64,000 nt of DNA, taken from an uncultured Roseibium sp. Its GTDB lineage: Bacteria; Pseudomonadota; Alphaproteobacteria; Rhizobiales; Stappiaceae. The position numbers and the translations under genes were made by a program. Location of the stretch: assembly GCF_947496995.1 (NCBI RefSeq), contig NZ_CANMFD010000001.1:1298692-1362691 (forward strand), written 5' to 3'. Positions 42,888 to 51,599 of the stretch are shown in pieces (the stretch's first letter is position 1; each line of letters starts with the position of its first letter). The notes under the pieces were generated by a model that saw nothing but the letters and a program-made list of their open reading frames with translations, did no database searches and was not told where the DNA came from.

Positions 42888-44210
42888 ATGCAGCAGACAC
42901 AATCGGAACCGCGCCGCACGATTGGCAGCTACTGGGAAGCCAGCATCCCGCAGCTGCGGGCCGACCGGCAACTGATCGGCAACGCGCTGTTCGATGTTGC
43001 CGTGATTGGCGGCGGCTACGCGGGTCTGAGCGCCGCGCTGAAGCTGGCGGAGGCGGGTGTCTCGGTCTGTGTTCTGGAAGCCGAACACGTCGGCTACGGA
43101 GCGTCGGGCCGCAACGGCGGCTTTTGCTGCATGGGCGGCACCAAGCTCAACGAGCATCAGTTGCTGCGCAAGTTCGGCCTCGAGGAGGCCCGCCGGTTCG
43201 TTGCCTACCAGGTGGCAGGGGTCAATCTCGTCGCGCAACGGCTCGACAGCTGGGGGGTCGACGCCGAACGTCACTCAAAGGGCGAGATCTACCTTGCCCA
43301 TCGTCCGAAAGATGCCGTTGGCCTGCGCTCGGACGTCGACTTTCTGATGAAGACCTTCGGTATCAAGGCGCGGTTCCTTGCAAAGGACGAACTGGCGGGC
43401 GAGGGCTATGGCGGCCCGAATTTCCATGGCGGGCTGCATGTGCCCTACGGCTTTGCCCTGAACCCGATGATCTACGTCCAGGCGCTCGCGGACCAGGTGC
43501 GCAAGAGCGGCGGCAAGATCTTCGGCAAGTCGCCGGTGACCTCCCTGAGCCGTGATGGCGACCGCTGGCGCCTTGAGACCGAACACGGATTTGTCCGCGC
43601 CCGGAAAGTGGTTCTGGCGGGCAACGGCTACGCACGGGAAGATGTACCCAAATGGATACACGGGCGCACGCTGCCGGTGATGTCATCGATCCGTGTCACC
43701 CGCCCGTTGACCAAAGGCGAATTGGCCGCCCAGGGCTGGACATCGGACATGATGGCTGCCGACACCCGCACGCTTCTGCATTATTTCCGGTTGCTGCCGG
43801 ATGGGCGGTTCCTTTTCGGAACCCGTGGCGGGCTGTTTGAAAATGACGCGGCGCTGACGGCCATGCAGAACCGCGCGCGCACCGATTTCGAGACCATGTT
43901 CCCGGCCTGGGCACATGTGGAGGCGGATTTCAACTGGTACGGACATGTCTGCCTTGCCCGCACGCTGACGCCTTTTGTCGGCGAGGTGCCGGGGGCGGCG
44001 GGCCTTTATGCCGCCATGGGCTGGCACGGCAGTGGCATCGCCATGGCGTCGATATCCGGCGAGAAAGTCGCCGGCCTGATCATGGGCAAGCTGCGGCCGC
44101 AGGATCTGCCGTCGCCCTTGCAGCGCCCGTTCAAGAAGTTCCCGCTCCCGGCCCTGCGCAAACTCTACCTGCAGGGCGCCTACTGGTGGTACGGGCTGAA
44201 GGACCGGTGA
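42888..44210 (+). CDS. FAD-dependent amine oxidase, second paralogue
   Basis: The 440-residue protein is the same DAO/OrdL type as its neighbour: VAVIGG-like fold VAVIGGGYAGLSAALKLAEA is seen as DVAVIGGGYAGLSAALKL, then VGYGASGRNGGFCCMGGTK, MIYVQALADQVRKSG, VHVEADFNWYGHVCLARTL-type C-terminal region and GMGWHGSGIAMASISGEKVA. The glycine-rich segment differs from the first copy (CCMGGTKL against VGSGQRIE), so substrates may differ. No clear ribosome binding site precedes the ATG. It converges with the GNAT acetyltransferase. Confidence 0.88.
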   Translation: MQQTQSEPRRTIGSYWEASIPQLRADRQLIGNALFDVAVIGGGYAGLSAALKLAEAGVSVCVLEAEHVGYGASGRNGGFCCMGGTKLNEHQLLRKFGLEEARRFVAYQVAGVNLVAQRLDSWGVDAERHSKGEIYLAHRPKDAVGLRSDVDFLMKTFGIKARFLAKDELAGEGYGGPNFHGGLHVPYGFALNPMIYVQALADQVRKSGGKIFGKSPVTSLSRDGDRWRLETEHGFVRARKVVLAGNGYAREDVPKWIHGRTLPVMSSIRVTRPLTKGELAAQGWTSDMMAADTRTLLHYFRLLPDGRFLFGTRGGLFENDAALTAMQNRARTDFETMFPAWAHVEADFNWYGHVCLARTLTPFVGEVPGAAGLYAAMGWHGSGIAMASISGEKVAGLIMGKLRPQDLPSPLQRPFKKFPLPALRKLYLQGAYWWYGLKDR

Positions 44211-44271
44211 TGGCACTTTCGGTGGAGCCAGTGGAGGTCCGTCGCGCGCATCTCTGCGCCTGAGACCGAAG

Positions 44272-44958
44272 TTATTGTTTGCGCCGCACAACCGCGACAT
44301 TCACCTCGCTGAAGATTTCAAAGCCGAGCTTCCGGTAGAGCGCGATTGCGCCGTGATTGTCCGCATAGGCATGCAGAAAGGGCGTATCGCCGCGTGCCCG
44401 TATTTCCCCGGCGACATGGCGGGAAAGCGTGGAGGCAAGCCCGCGCCCACGAAAGTCCGGATGGGTGCAGATGCCGCTGACCTCGGTGAAGCCGGTCACA
44501 TTCAAACGGGTCCCGGCCATGGCTGCCAGCCGCCCATCGTGCTTCACACCCCAGAACCGCCCGAGTTCGGGCGTCCGGGCGGTGAAGGGGCCGGGCTTGG
44601 TCAGCTCTGCAAGGGCAACCATCTCCGGAATGTCGTTTGCGGTCAGAGCGACAATGCCGGCATCCGGCGCTGCATCCGGTCCGGCACGCCGCTCGGTCAT
44701 CAGGACACCAAGCGCCGTGACCTCCGCTTCGAGCGCATCGGGCAGGGCGATGTCCTCGGCCTGCAGCAGATAAACATGATCCTCCCCGGGGGTGATCAGG
44801 TCAGCGAGAGCCTCAAGCGCCGGACGGGAATTGTCTTTGGTGGCCGCGAAGGGAGAGACGGCGGGATCGAACCTCTTGGCCAGGTCGCCACCGCGCGAGA
44901 AAGCACTCTGTCGTGTCGTCAAAGCGGACCAGACGGTGCGGTTGAAAATCTGTGTCAT
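44272..44958 (-). CDS. GNAT family N-acetyltransferase
   Basis: The 228-residue protein has a C-terminal GNAT fold with the acetyl-CoA signature GICTHPDFRGRGLASTLSRH (R-G-x-G-L/A type) and a GFEIFSEVNVAVVRR ending strand. DNHGAIALYRKLGFE is the usual last helix. The N-terminal half is a partly duplicated acyltransferase-like domain. I start at the ATG at 44958, with AAAGAG a few bases upstream; an ATG at 44985 is possible, and the frame continues upstream without support. Substrate unknown. A hydrophobic acyl acceptor cannot be predicted. Confidence 0.88.
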   Translation of the reverse strand: MTQIFNRTVWSALTTRQSAFSRGGDLAKRFDPAVSPFAATKDNSRPALEALADLITPGEDHVYLLQAEDIALPDALEAEVTALGVLMTERRAGPDAAPDAGIVALTANDIPEMVALAELTKPGPFTARTPELGRFWGVKHDGRLAAMAGTRLNVTGFTEVSGICTHPDFRGRGLASTLSRHVAGEIRARGDTPFLHAYADNHGAIALYRKLGFEIFSEVNVAVVRRKQ

Positions 44959-45143
44959 TTGCTCTTTACCCTTAGGAACACTCATGTCCAAAATGCCGCG
45001 CCCCCTCTGCTGGCCGGAGTTTGACAACGGGTCTCGGCATTTTTCGATGTGGCCTGGCCTGGCCGTGCCGGATGCAGGGCTATCGCATATGCCCGGACAC
45101 GACAGTTGATTGGTTGTGCAGAATACACTCTCCACAGGTGATT

Positions 45144-45285
45144 CCCCGGACAAGCGAAGCGCAGGGCCGGGGCCTACTCGCAGTACAGTTTGTTGAAATG
45201 GTTGAATTTTTCCCGGTCGAGTTTATTCAATCCACCTACTCTCTGGAAACGAGTAGGCCCCGGGTCTTGCTCCGCTCGCCCGGGG
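45144..45285. repeat. Dispersed-type palindromic repeat with 36-bp arms
   Basis: The arm at 45144-45180 and the inverted arm at 45250-45285 match closely (both end CCGGGGCCTACTCG when read inward). They are separated by a 69-bp AT-richer loop. This has the look of an interspersed palindromic element found in many copies in alphaproteobacterial genomes. It lies in the spacer between the GNAT and MarR genes and may end their transcripts. Confidence 0.65.
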
Positions 45286-45349
45286 TGACACCAGTATTTG
45301 CGGCAACTTCGCGGGTAAATGCGATCGCCCTGGTGCCGGACGGGCTTGA

Positions 45350-45880
45350 TCATCGGTTTTCCTCCTCTGACGGGCTGAAAAGGCTCCAATGGGGCAGCGG
45401 TTCATCCGGTTTCCGCCGGGAAAGAGGCCTGTCCGCAAGTGCGTCTTCCAACTGGGCAAGCTGATCCAGCAACGGCCCTTCAAGCCCTGCGCAGGCATCC
45501 TGCACGGCCAGAAAGGCAGCGGGCCAGAGCGTTGCCTTCAGATGCGCAACCAGCCTTTCGCCCTCCTGCGTCAGCGAAATCCGGCTGACCCGTCCGTCCT
45601 TGTCGTCGGACTGCGCTTCGACGAGGCCGTCCGACTTCATCCTGTTGACCATTCGCGTCACGCCCGGCTGGCTCTGCCCCAACGCTTTCGTCAGATCGCC
45701 GATGCTCAGGGGACCGTGGATGTCCAGCGCCGCCATAACCGGGTTGTGCGGTGTCGGCAGATCGGTGCCCGCCAGATCCACGGTCAACTCCTGCGTCTCC
45801 GCCTGCAGCTTTTCCCCGATCCGCTTCAACCGGCTGCCGAGCGTGGCGTAGCCGAGAGCGCGGACGACATCTTCAACCAT
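45350..45880 (-). CDS. MarR-family transcriptional regulator
   Basis: The 176-residue protein has a winged helix with DIHGPLSIGDLTKALGQSQP as the first helix pair and GVTRMVNRMKSDGLVEAQSD as the recognition helix, then the wing DKDGRVSRISLTQEGERLVA. A GGAG six bases before the ATG at 45880 sets the start. MarR proteins are ligand-responsive repressors; the ligand here is unknown. A strong dyad 27 bp upstream is a likely autoregulatory operator. The divergent neighbour, 134 bp away, is the pentapeptide-repeat membrane protein, the first candidate target. Confidence 0.92.
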   Translation of the reverse strand: MVEDVVRALGYATLGSRLKRIGEKLQAETQELTVDLAGTDLPTPHNPVMAALDIHGPLSIGDLTKALGQSQPGVTRMVNRMKSDGLVEAQSDDKDGRVSRISLTQEGERLVAHLKATLWPAAFLAVQDACAGLEGPLLDQLAQLEDALADRPLSRRKPDEPLPHWSLFSPSEEENR

Positions 45881-45906
45881 GCAAATCTCCTTCAATATAA
45901 CAATAT

Positions 45907-45922
45907 ATATAACAAGTTATAT
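45907..45922. promoter_or_regulatory. Probable MarR operator
   Basis: ATATAACAAGTTATAT is a perfect 7+2+7 inverted repeat, of the AT-rich form typical of MarR sites. It lies between the marR start and the divergent pentapeptide-repeat gene. A second half-site-like AATATAACAATATATAT runs just toward marR (45894-45910). Confidence 0.7.
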
Positions 45923-46013
45923 TAATGAGCAAGCCTGTCTGCCTTCTGGTGGATTGTGTTGACGCGGTTGCAACCAGTGGGTTTGATGGATTTGATCGGG
46001 GGACGAACAAGGA

Positions 46014-47762
46014 ATGGCAAACCATCGGAACAGCGCCACTTCCAGGTGGGGCCGCTGCAAGCCGCGTTTGTGGGCGGAAGAAAAGCAGCTTTCTCATATC
46101 GCGGAAGTCTCGCAAAACGCCCGCAGCACCTGGTTCGCGCTGATGGCGACCCTGCTGTTTTCGGCCATCGCGGTCTCGGGCGTTCAGGATAGGGATTTTT
46201 TCGCCTATGATTCCGGCCTGACCTTGCCGGTCATCGGTTTTTCGGTCCCGATCATGCCGTTTTTTGCCGCCGGCTCGGTGATCGTGCTCGGGCTGTACGT
46301 CTACCTGCATCTTTACCTTTCCAAACTCTGGCGGGCGCTGGGCGGTGTGCGGCCGAAGCTGAAGGACGGGCGCTATCTGGACGACGCGGTGTTCCCGTGG
46401 CTGATTTCGGATGCGGCCATCTTCCTGAAACCGGGCGGTCCCCGGCGCAGCAGCGGACGCCTGTCGGTCCTGATCGCGGTGCTGTTTCTCTGGGTATCCG
46501 GTCCGGCCGTGCTGTTCCTGTTCTGGTGGCGCAGTTTTCCGCCGCACATTCTCTGGCTGACTTCGTGGACTGGCGCGGTTTTTTGCCTGTCGCTGGCCAG
46601 CGCCGCCGCCAGTTTCTGCATCTTCATGCGCTGGATGCGCGGTGGCAGCGTCGTGCCCGCCGCCGGGCGGATCTGGAAAGACGTTTATCGCGTCTCCCGC
46701 GCTCTGATCGCATTGGTGTTCATCCTGATCGCAGGGGCGGGGATGGTGCGCACCGGTACTGTCCTTGAAACGCCGGAAGTAAGGGAAGGTAAAGTCGTGA
46801 CGTGGAGGCAGGGCTGGATCCGGATCGGCGGCGAAAGTCCTTGGGTCTACCCGGCTTCTCTCTACCGCGCCGAACTCGTCGAGCGCCCGTCCGGCTGGCT
46901 GCCGCGCGCGGAAGCCGAAGCGGATTTTCTGGCGCACTATAGCGGCGAAAAGCGAAAAGACTTCAATTCCGAAACCGATTGGCGGCAAGACGCGAGAGAT
47001 GCTTTCGCAAAGCGCCGCAAATCCTTGCTGGACGGGCTCAGGGCAAAGGACTTCCAGAACCGGAGTTTCCGCAATGCCGACGCGCGAGAGGTATTCCTGC
47101 CTGGCGCGGATTTGCGTTTCGCCGATTTCAAGAAGGCTCAATTGGATAACGCGACCCTTGAAGCGGCGGACCTCTCGGGCGCAAACCTGCAAGAGGCGAA
47201 CCTCAGGTTAGCAAACCTGCAAGAGGCGGACCTCTCGGACGCAAACCTGCAAGAGGCGAACCTCAGGTTCGCAAACCTGCAAGAGGCGGACCTCTCGGAC
47301 GCAAACCTGCAAGAGGCGAACCTCAGGTTAGCAAACCTGCAAGAGGCGGACCTCTCGGGCGTAAACCTGCAAGAGGCGAACCTCAGGTTCGCAAACCTGC
47401 AAGAGGCGGACCTCTCGGGCGTAAACCTGCAAGAGGCGAACCTCTGGGACGCAAACCTGCAAGAGGCGGACCTCAGGTTCGCAAACCTGCAAGAGGCGAA
47501 CCTCTGGGACGCAGATGCCAGAAATGCGTCTTTGCAATTTGCATTTCTGGCATCTGTCAATTTAATTGAGGTGCAAAATCTGACCCAGAGTCAAATCAAT
47601 TTCGCTTACGGCGACGCGGCAACAGCGCTTCCGGATCACCTGTACCGCCCCTCTTACTGGGCGTTCGAAAAGCTCGGTGAGGAAGACGGAGAGCGGCGCT
47701 GGCGGGTCTGGTTTGAAGTCCAGGGAGCGAAGGAGAGGAAGGAGAACCGGATCAATTCTTAA
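46014..47762 (+). CDS. Membrane pentapeptide-repeat protein
   Basis: The 582-residue protein has four hydrophobic helices in its first 250 residues (such as TWFALMATLLFSAIAV and IGFSVPIMPFFAAGSVIVLG). A periplasmic or cytoplasmic linker follows, then a run of about 24 pentapeptides (residues 375-500) of A(D/N)Lxx type. They alternate ANLQE with ADLSG/ANLRF and form a right-handed quadrilateral beta helix. The repeat DNA is almost identical unit to unit. Such proteins can mimic DNA or scaffold partners; membrane-anchored forms are poorly known. Start ATG at 46014 has a GGGGGA about 10 bases upstream. It is divergent from the MarR regulator. Function unknown. Confidence 0.88.
   Translation: MANHRNSATSRWGRCKPRLWAEEKQLSHIAEVSQNARSTWFALMATLLFSAIAVSGVQDRDFFAYDSGLTLPVIGFSVPIMPFFAAGSVIVLGLYVYLHLYLSKLWRALGGVRPKLKDGRYLDDAVFPWLISDAAIFLKPGGPRRSSGRLSVLIAVLFLWVSGPAVLFLFWWRSFPPHILWLTSWTGAVFCLSLASAAASFCIFMRWMRGGSVVPAAGRIWKDVYRVSRALIALVFILIAGAGMVRTGTVLETPEVREGKVVTWRQGWIRIGGESPWVYPASLYRAELVERPSGWLPRAEAEADFLAHYSGEKRKDFNSETDWRQDARDAFAKRRKSLLDGLRAKDFQNRSFRNADAREVFLPGADLRFADFKKAQLDNATLEAADLSGANLQEANLRLANLQEADLSDANLQEANLRFANLQEADLSDANLQEANLRLANLQEADLSGVNLQEANLRFANLQEADLSGVNLQEANLWDANLQEADLRFANLQEANLWDADARNASLQFAFLASVNLIEVQNLTQSQINFAYGDAATALPDHLYRPSYWAFEKLGEEDGERRWRVWFEVQGAKERKENRINS
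47181..47510 (+). repeat. Eleven 30-bp coding tandem repeats
   Basis: GCAAACCTGCAAGAGGCG (or gtaaacc..) recurs at exact 30-bp steps from 47181, eleven times. Units alternate between two versions, giving a 60-bp super-period. Each unit encodes two pentapeptides. The near-identity at third codon positions indicates recent unequal exchange or slippage. Confidence 0.95.
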
Positions 47763-47877
47763 GTCTGTCCCGGCATCTCACACTGGTCGCGTCCACTCCG
47801 GTTGCCCTGCCGTTCGCAGATCGGTCTCCTTCACGCAGTCCCGGCATTGAGCCGAGACCCCGAGCCACTGGGGGCAG

Positions 47878-47898
47878 GCCCCGGCTCAAGGCCGGGGC
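47878..47898. repeat. GC-rich palindrome between pentapeptide and dnaJ-like genes
   Basis: GCCCCGGC-TCAAG-GCCGGGGC is a perfect 8+5+8 inverted repeat, 31 bp beyond the end of the convergent dnaJ-like gene. It may act as a bidirectional terminator; no strong U-tract is present. The sequence resembles common interspersed repeats of this group. Confidence 0.6.
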
Positions 47899-47928
47899 GG
47901 CAAGTGTGTTGGACCGCGAAAGGCCTGT

Positions 47929-48909
47929 TCAGTCGAACTCCGGGCCGCGGGCGCGGTAGGGGGTGATTTCCTTCCAGGCCTTCATCAGCGTTTCCAGCTC
48001 GTCGTCGCTGTTGGGCGGCATGACGATCTGCAGCTTGACCAGAAGGTCGCCATGGCCGCCGGTCTTGGTCGGCAGGCCCTTGCCTTTCAGCCGCATGATC
48101 TTGCCGCTGGAGGAATTGGCCGGGATCGTCAGGTTGACCGCCCCGGAAAGCGTCGGCGTCCTGACCTTGGCGCCAAGCACGGCTTCGTAAAGCGCGAGCG
48201 GCAAGTCCAGATGCAGGTCCGAGCCTTTCACTTCAAACAGCTTGTGCGGCCGGAAGCGGATTTCGACCATCACATCACCGGCCGGTCCGCCGTTCTCGCC
48301 GGGATAACCCTGGCCTTTCAACCGGATCTTTTCGCCTTCCTCGACCCCCTTGGGCAAGGTGACGTTGACGGTCTTGCCGCTTGGCAGCGTCACCTGGGTC
48401 TTGCCGGAGTTGACCATGTCTTCCAGCGATACCCGGGCGACGATCTCCGCATTCCGGCCTTTGGTCTTCGGAGGGGCCTTGGCGCGCGCGCCGGTGAACC
48501 CGGCACCTGGACCCGGGCCTGCACCAGCACCCGGACCGGGGCGTGCCCGGCCGCCGCCGAAGCCGCCGAAGATGTCGTTCAGGATGTCGTCGAAACTACC
48601 GCCGCCGCCGGTGGCCTTGAAGCCACGCGCTCCGCCCGGAGCGGCGGCGCCCTCGAAGCCGTCGAATCCATGCGCCTGGAAGCGCTGCTTGCCTTCCGCG
48701 TCGATCTCGCCGCGGTCGAACTGGGCGCGCTTTTCCTTGTCGCCGATGATTTCATAGGCCTGGTTCGCCTCGGCAAAATGCTGCTGCGCCCCCGGATCGT
48801 CCTTGTTCTGATCCGGGTGGTATTTTTTGGCCAGTTTTCTGAAGGCCTTCTTGATGTCGCTCTCGCTGGCAGATTTCGCCACGCCAAGAACGCTGTAGGG
48901 ATCACGCAT
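47929..48909 (-). CDS. DnaJ-type co-chaperone (CbpA-like, no zinc finger)
   Basis: The 326-residue protein has an N-terminal J-domain with [20 protein letters not shown] and [15 protein letters not shown], whose HPD tripeptide stimulates DnaK. A long Gly-rich linker follows ([20 protein letters not shown] onward), and then a DnaJ C-terminal substrate-binding domain ([20 protein letters not shown], and [20 protein letters not shown]). The zinc-finger CXXCXGXG repeats of true DnaJ are absent, so it is a CbpA/DjlA-like co-chaperone. In rhizobial genomes this gene neighbours the RT0821 lipoprotein and pdxH, as it does here. Confidence 0.93.
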   Translation of the reverse strand: MRDPYSVLGVAKSASESDIKKAFRKLAKKYHPDQNKDDPGAQQHFAEANQAYEIIGDKEKRAQFDRGEIDAEGKQRFQAHGFDGFEGAAAPGGARGFKATGGGGSFDDILNDIFGGFGGGRARPGPGAGAGPGPGAGFTGARAKAPPKTKGRNAEIVARVSLEDMVNSGKTQVTLPSGKTVNVTLPKGVEEGEKIRLKGQGYPGENGGPAGDVMVEIRFRPHKLFEVKGSDLHLDLPLALYEAVLGAKVRTPTLSGAVNLTIPANSSSGKIMRLKGKGLPTKTGGHGDLLVKLQIVMPPNSDDELETLMKAWKEITPYRARGPEFD

Positions 48910-49064
48910 TCGTCTTACCAGGTTTCCAAGATTGTCCGGGAGGCCGCCTCACGCATATCCGCTGCGGTAAGATGACATCTTCCCAAGCGTGCGGTAGTCC
49001 GAGGTCCGGCCCGACTGGACTTGTACTTTATATCGGGATGAAACAGGAAAAAATCCAGATCTTG

Positions 49065-49232
49065 ATACCAAAGAGTATTGATTATGACACATCTGACCGC
49101 GTTTGGAGGTTCTTCGGCCAGACGCGTGTCGCAGGGCGATGCGGTGTATCGGACAAGACGCGCAACGCGATGCGCCTGGCCGGCGGACGCAAATGGACCA
49201 TCAGATGGGTCATAATCAATACTCTTTGGTAT
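49065..49232. mobile_element. Palindromic miniature element with 32-bp inverted ends
   Basis: The arms at 49065-49096 (ATACCAAAGAGTATTGATTA onward) and 49201-49232 (its inverse) match at 31 of 32 bases. The 104-bp core also shows partial complementarity (GGCCAGACGCG near the left, GCGCCTGGCC near the right), so the 168-bp whole can fold as one long hairpin. There is no coding frame. It sits in the spacer between the dnaJ-like and lipoprotein genes. Target duplication is not obvious (flanks TTG and TAT). Confidence 0.75.
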
Positions 49233-49280
49233 TATCCCAGTTTCAAGGACAACATGTTTTTAGCCGGTTTTCCAGCCGCT

Positions 49281-49757
49281 TCAAGCGTCTGCGACAGAAA
49301 GCGTCGTGACGGCGAACTTCTGCGCTAGGTCGCGGCAGGCGGTGCCGGAATAAAGCTTGATCCCGGCAATCGTGTTCGCCGTGGTCTCGAAGGACAGGCA
49401 ACCGGTTTCGCCAAGGGTGGCCGTGTCGAGCTTCGACAGGGTTCCGGAATTGCCGCTGATGTCATTCAACCAGGGCAGGGTGAGGTCTTCCGCCGTGCTG
49501 CCGGCGGCCAGTTCCGGTCCGATGGCATCCAGGTTTTCGGCAATGATCTTGCGGTCGTCGCTGTTGATGTCGGCATAGGCGACATCCGTGGAAGACCCGA
49601 TGGAGCCTGTCAGGAGGGTCGGAGAATCGCTGTTGTTGCTGCCCATCGGCATGGAGACCATGCTGCAACCGCCAAGTGCCTGGCCAAAGACGACCAGAAC
49701 CGCCACAAAAAATTGGATCTTGATGTTGCCGACAGTATATGAACGCATACGAAACAT
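49281..49757 (-). CDS. RT0821/Lpp0805-type surface lipoprotein
   Basis: The 158-residue protein has a short basic N-terminus, a hydrophobic helix and a lipobox [10 protein letters not shown], so it should be lipidated at Cys31 and anchored to a membrane. The mature part is Gly/Asp/Thr-rich with [13 protein letters not shown] and a C-terminal [17 protein letters not shown] that resembles the RT0821/Lpp0805 outer-membrane family. The family call rests on the lipobox, on this C-terminus and on the neighbours, a dnaJ-like gene and pdxH, which co-occur with that lipoprotein in rhizobia. Divergent from pdxH. Confidence 0.7.
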   Translation of the reverse strand: MFRMRSYTVGNIKIQFFVAVLVVFGQALGGCSMVSMPMGSNNSDSPTLLTGSIGSSTDVAYADINSDDRKIIAENLDAIGPELAAGSTAEDLTLPWLNDISGNSGTLSKLDTATLGETGCLSFETTANTIAGIKLYSGTACRDLAQKFAVTTLSVADA

Positions 49758-49829
49758 CTTCCAGACAGCTCCCGGGCCCGGCTGTTTCTTGCCGCGATTG
49801 AGGCCGCCACGTCCTTCGACAGGTTACAA

Positions 49830-50465
49830 ATGACAGATCTCAAACATCCTCGCGAAGAATTAACAAAAGGTGACTTCACGGAGGTCAAGAATCCATTTGA
49901 TCTTTTTTGTGAATGGTTTGAGGACGCCAAGAACGCGGAGCCGAACGATCCGAACGCACTGTCGCTGGCCACCGTCGACGAGACGGGCCTGCCGAACGTG
50001 CGCATGGTCCTTCTGAAGGAGGTCGATGAGCGCGGGTTCGTGTTTTACACCAACTTCGAAAGCGCCAAGGGGCGCGAGCTTCTGTCCGCCGGCAAGGCGG
50101 CCATGTGTTTTCACTGGAAGTCCCTGCGCCGGCAGGTCCGCATCCGTGGACCGGTCTCACAGGTCTCCGATGAGGAAGCGGATGAATATTACCGCTCCCG
50201 GCCGCGCGGCAGCCGGATCGGCGCCTGGGCCTCGAAACAGTCCCGGCCTCTGGAGAGCCGCTTCGCGCTGGAAAAAGAAGTCGCCAGATACACCGCGAAA
50301 TTCGGTGTCGGCGAGATCCCCAGACCCGAACACTGGTCCGGCATGCGCCTTGCCCCGACTTCGATCGAATTCTGGCACGACAGGTCGTTCCGCCTGCATG
50401 ACCGTGTCCTGTTCACCCGCACCGCGCCCGATCAGCCCTGGTCCAAAGAACGGCTCTATCCTTAG
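49830..50465 (+). CDS. pdxH: Pyridoxamine 5'-phosphate oxidase
   Basis: PdxH oxidises pyridoxine- or pyridoxamine-5'-phosphate to pyridoxal 5'-phosphate with FMN and oxygen. The 211-residue length is normal. Motifs include [60 protein letters not shown] and the C-terminal [17 protein letters not shown], with LYP at the end. The start [16 protein letters not shown] agrees with family N-termini. It is divergent from the surface lipoprotein gene and convergent with corA, sharing the hairpin at 50472-50497. Confidence 0.96.
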   Translation: MTDLKHPREELTKGDFTEVKNPFDLFCEWFEDAKNAEPNDPNALSLATVDETGLPNVRMVLLKEVDERGFVFYTNFESAKGRELLSAGKAAMCFHWKSLRRQVRIRGPVSQVSDEEADEYYRSRPRGSRIGAWASKQSRPLESRFALEKEVARYTAKFGVGEIPRPEHWSGMRLAPTSIEFWHDRSFRLHDRVLFTRTAPDQPWSKERLYP

Positions 50466-50471
50466 CTGAGA

Positions 50472-50497
50472 GCGTGCCGCGTTTGAACGCGACACGC
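50472..50497. terminator. Hairpin between convergent pdxH and corA
   Basis: GCGTG-c-CGCGTT pairs with AACGCG-a-CACGC around a TG loop, eleven base pairs with one mismatch. It occupies the entire 33-bp gap between the two stop codons. No clear T-run follows either way. Confidence 0.6.
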
Positions 50498-50498
50498 C

Positions 50499-51473
50499 CT
50501 AAAGCAGCCGCTTCCAGCGGAAAAACGCGAAGGTCAGGATGACGGAAACAAGCATGAGGCTGATGGAGAACAGGAAACCCTTTTCCCAGTGCAGTTCAGG
50601 CATGTTGGCGAAGTTCATTCCGTAAATCGAGGCAATCAGCGTGGGGGGCAGGAAAATCAGCCCCAGCACCGTGAAGATCTTCGCGATCTGGTTTTGCTCG
50701 AGCGTCACCAGGCCGACCGTGGCATCGAGCAGGAAGTTCAGTTTGCTGTCCAGCGCGTCGCCATGTTCCTTGATGGAGTGAATGTCGCGGCCGTACATCT
50801 TGCAGTCGGCGGCTTGGTCCTCCGACAGGTCGAGCCGTTTGGCATGTGTGCTCAGGAATAGCAGCATTCGTGACAGGCTGGTGCAGACATCGTGCATCTT
50901 CGCCACATGAAGGCCGATCCGCCCGACACGCTTGATGGCGACCTGATAGCTGTCGGTCTTGCGGGTGTTGAGACCGTACTCGAAGACTTCGACGGAGAGT
51001 TGGTCGAATTCGTTGGAGGCCGATTCCATTTCGTCGGCGCAGCGGTCGACGATAACCTCCAGCATGGCGAAAAAGACCGCCGGCCCAAGATGGGCGATGG
51101 TCGGGTCCGACTGAACCTTTCTGGAGACGATCAGAATGGATTTCGGTTCGCCGTAGCGAACCGTGACAAGTCTCTTCGCGTTGAGGACGAATGTGACGGA
51201 GGAAATCGTCGGATCGATTGTCCGTGCCAAAATCGGCAATTGCGCCGTCATCACCACCGCACCCGGCTCCGCATAGAGCCGTTCGGAAGTTTCGATCGAG
51301 GCGATCTCGTCGCGCGTCGGAATTTCCGCGCCCATGAGCTTCTCTGCCGCCTTCTGTTCCTCCTGCGTTGGAGAAACCAGATCGATCCAGACAGATGTGG
51401 TCGGCAGCGACGCGCCGGGAGCAAGTTCAATCCGCTCCAGGCCGTTTACAGAGGGGCAATAAGCAATGATCAT
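50499..51473 (-). CDS. corA: CorA-type magnesium/cobalt transporter
   Basis: The 324-residue protein has the long cytoplasmic N-terminal domain of CorA and two C-terminal membrane helices. The signature GMN motif is in IYGMNFANMPELHWEKG between them, with LPPTLIASIYGMN before and the last residues SVILTFAFFRWKRLL. CorA pentamers conduct Mg2+ and related cations. I start at the ATG at 51473 (MIIAYCPSVNGLER) with GGAG nine bases upstream, rather than the in-frame ATG at 51530. It stands alone. Confidence 0.93.
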   Translation of the reverse strand: MIIAYCPSVNGLERIELAPGASLPTTSVWIDLVSPTQEEQKAAEKLMGAEIPTRDEIASIETSERLYAEPGAVVMTAQLPILARTIDPTISSVTFVLNAKRLVTVRYGEPKSILIVSRKVQSDPTIAHLGPAVFFAMLEVIVDRCADEMESASNEFDQLSVEVFEYGLNTRKTDSYQVAIKRVGRIGLHVAKMHDVCTSLSRMLLFLSTHAKRLDLSEDQAADCKMYGRDIHSIKEHGDALDSKLNFLLDATVGLVTLEQNQIAKIFTVLGLIFLPPTLIASIYGMNFANMPELHWEKGFLFSISLMLVSVILTFAFFRWKRLL

Positions 51474-51599
51474 CGGGGCTAATCTCCGCGGCGACACGTG
51501 CGGTGTCGGAATCAGCGGCAGTTTGCCCAACAGACCGGGTTACGGCAACTGTTCCTGCGGAGCCGGAAAAACAGGTAGGAACCGCAGGCCCGAGATGGC

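Noticed and set aside
47181-47510. Possible CRISPR array (regular spaced repeats)
   Set aside because: Repeats are contiguous, alternate within a coding frame and leave no unique spacers, so they are a coding tandem array.
47138-47560. Cys/Phe/Ser-rich minus-strand frame across the pentapeptide repeats
   Set aside because: It is produced by the same 30-bp units read in antisense; it has no start site or family resemblance.
48972-49328. 118-codon plus-strand frame through the palindromic element
   Set aside because: It runs across both inverted arms of the miniature element and into the lipoprotein gene on the other strand, with an improbable composition.
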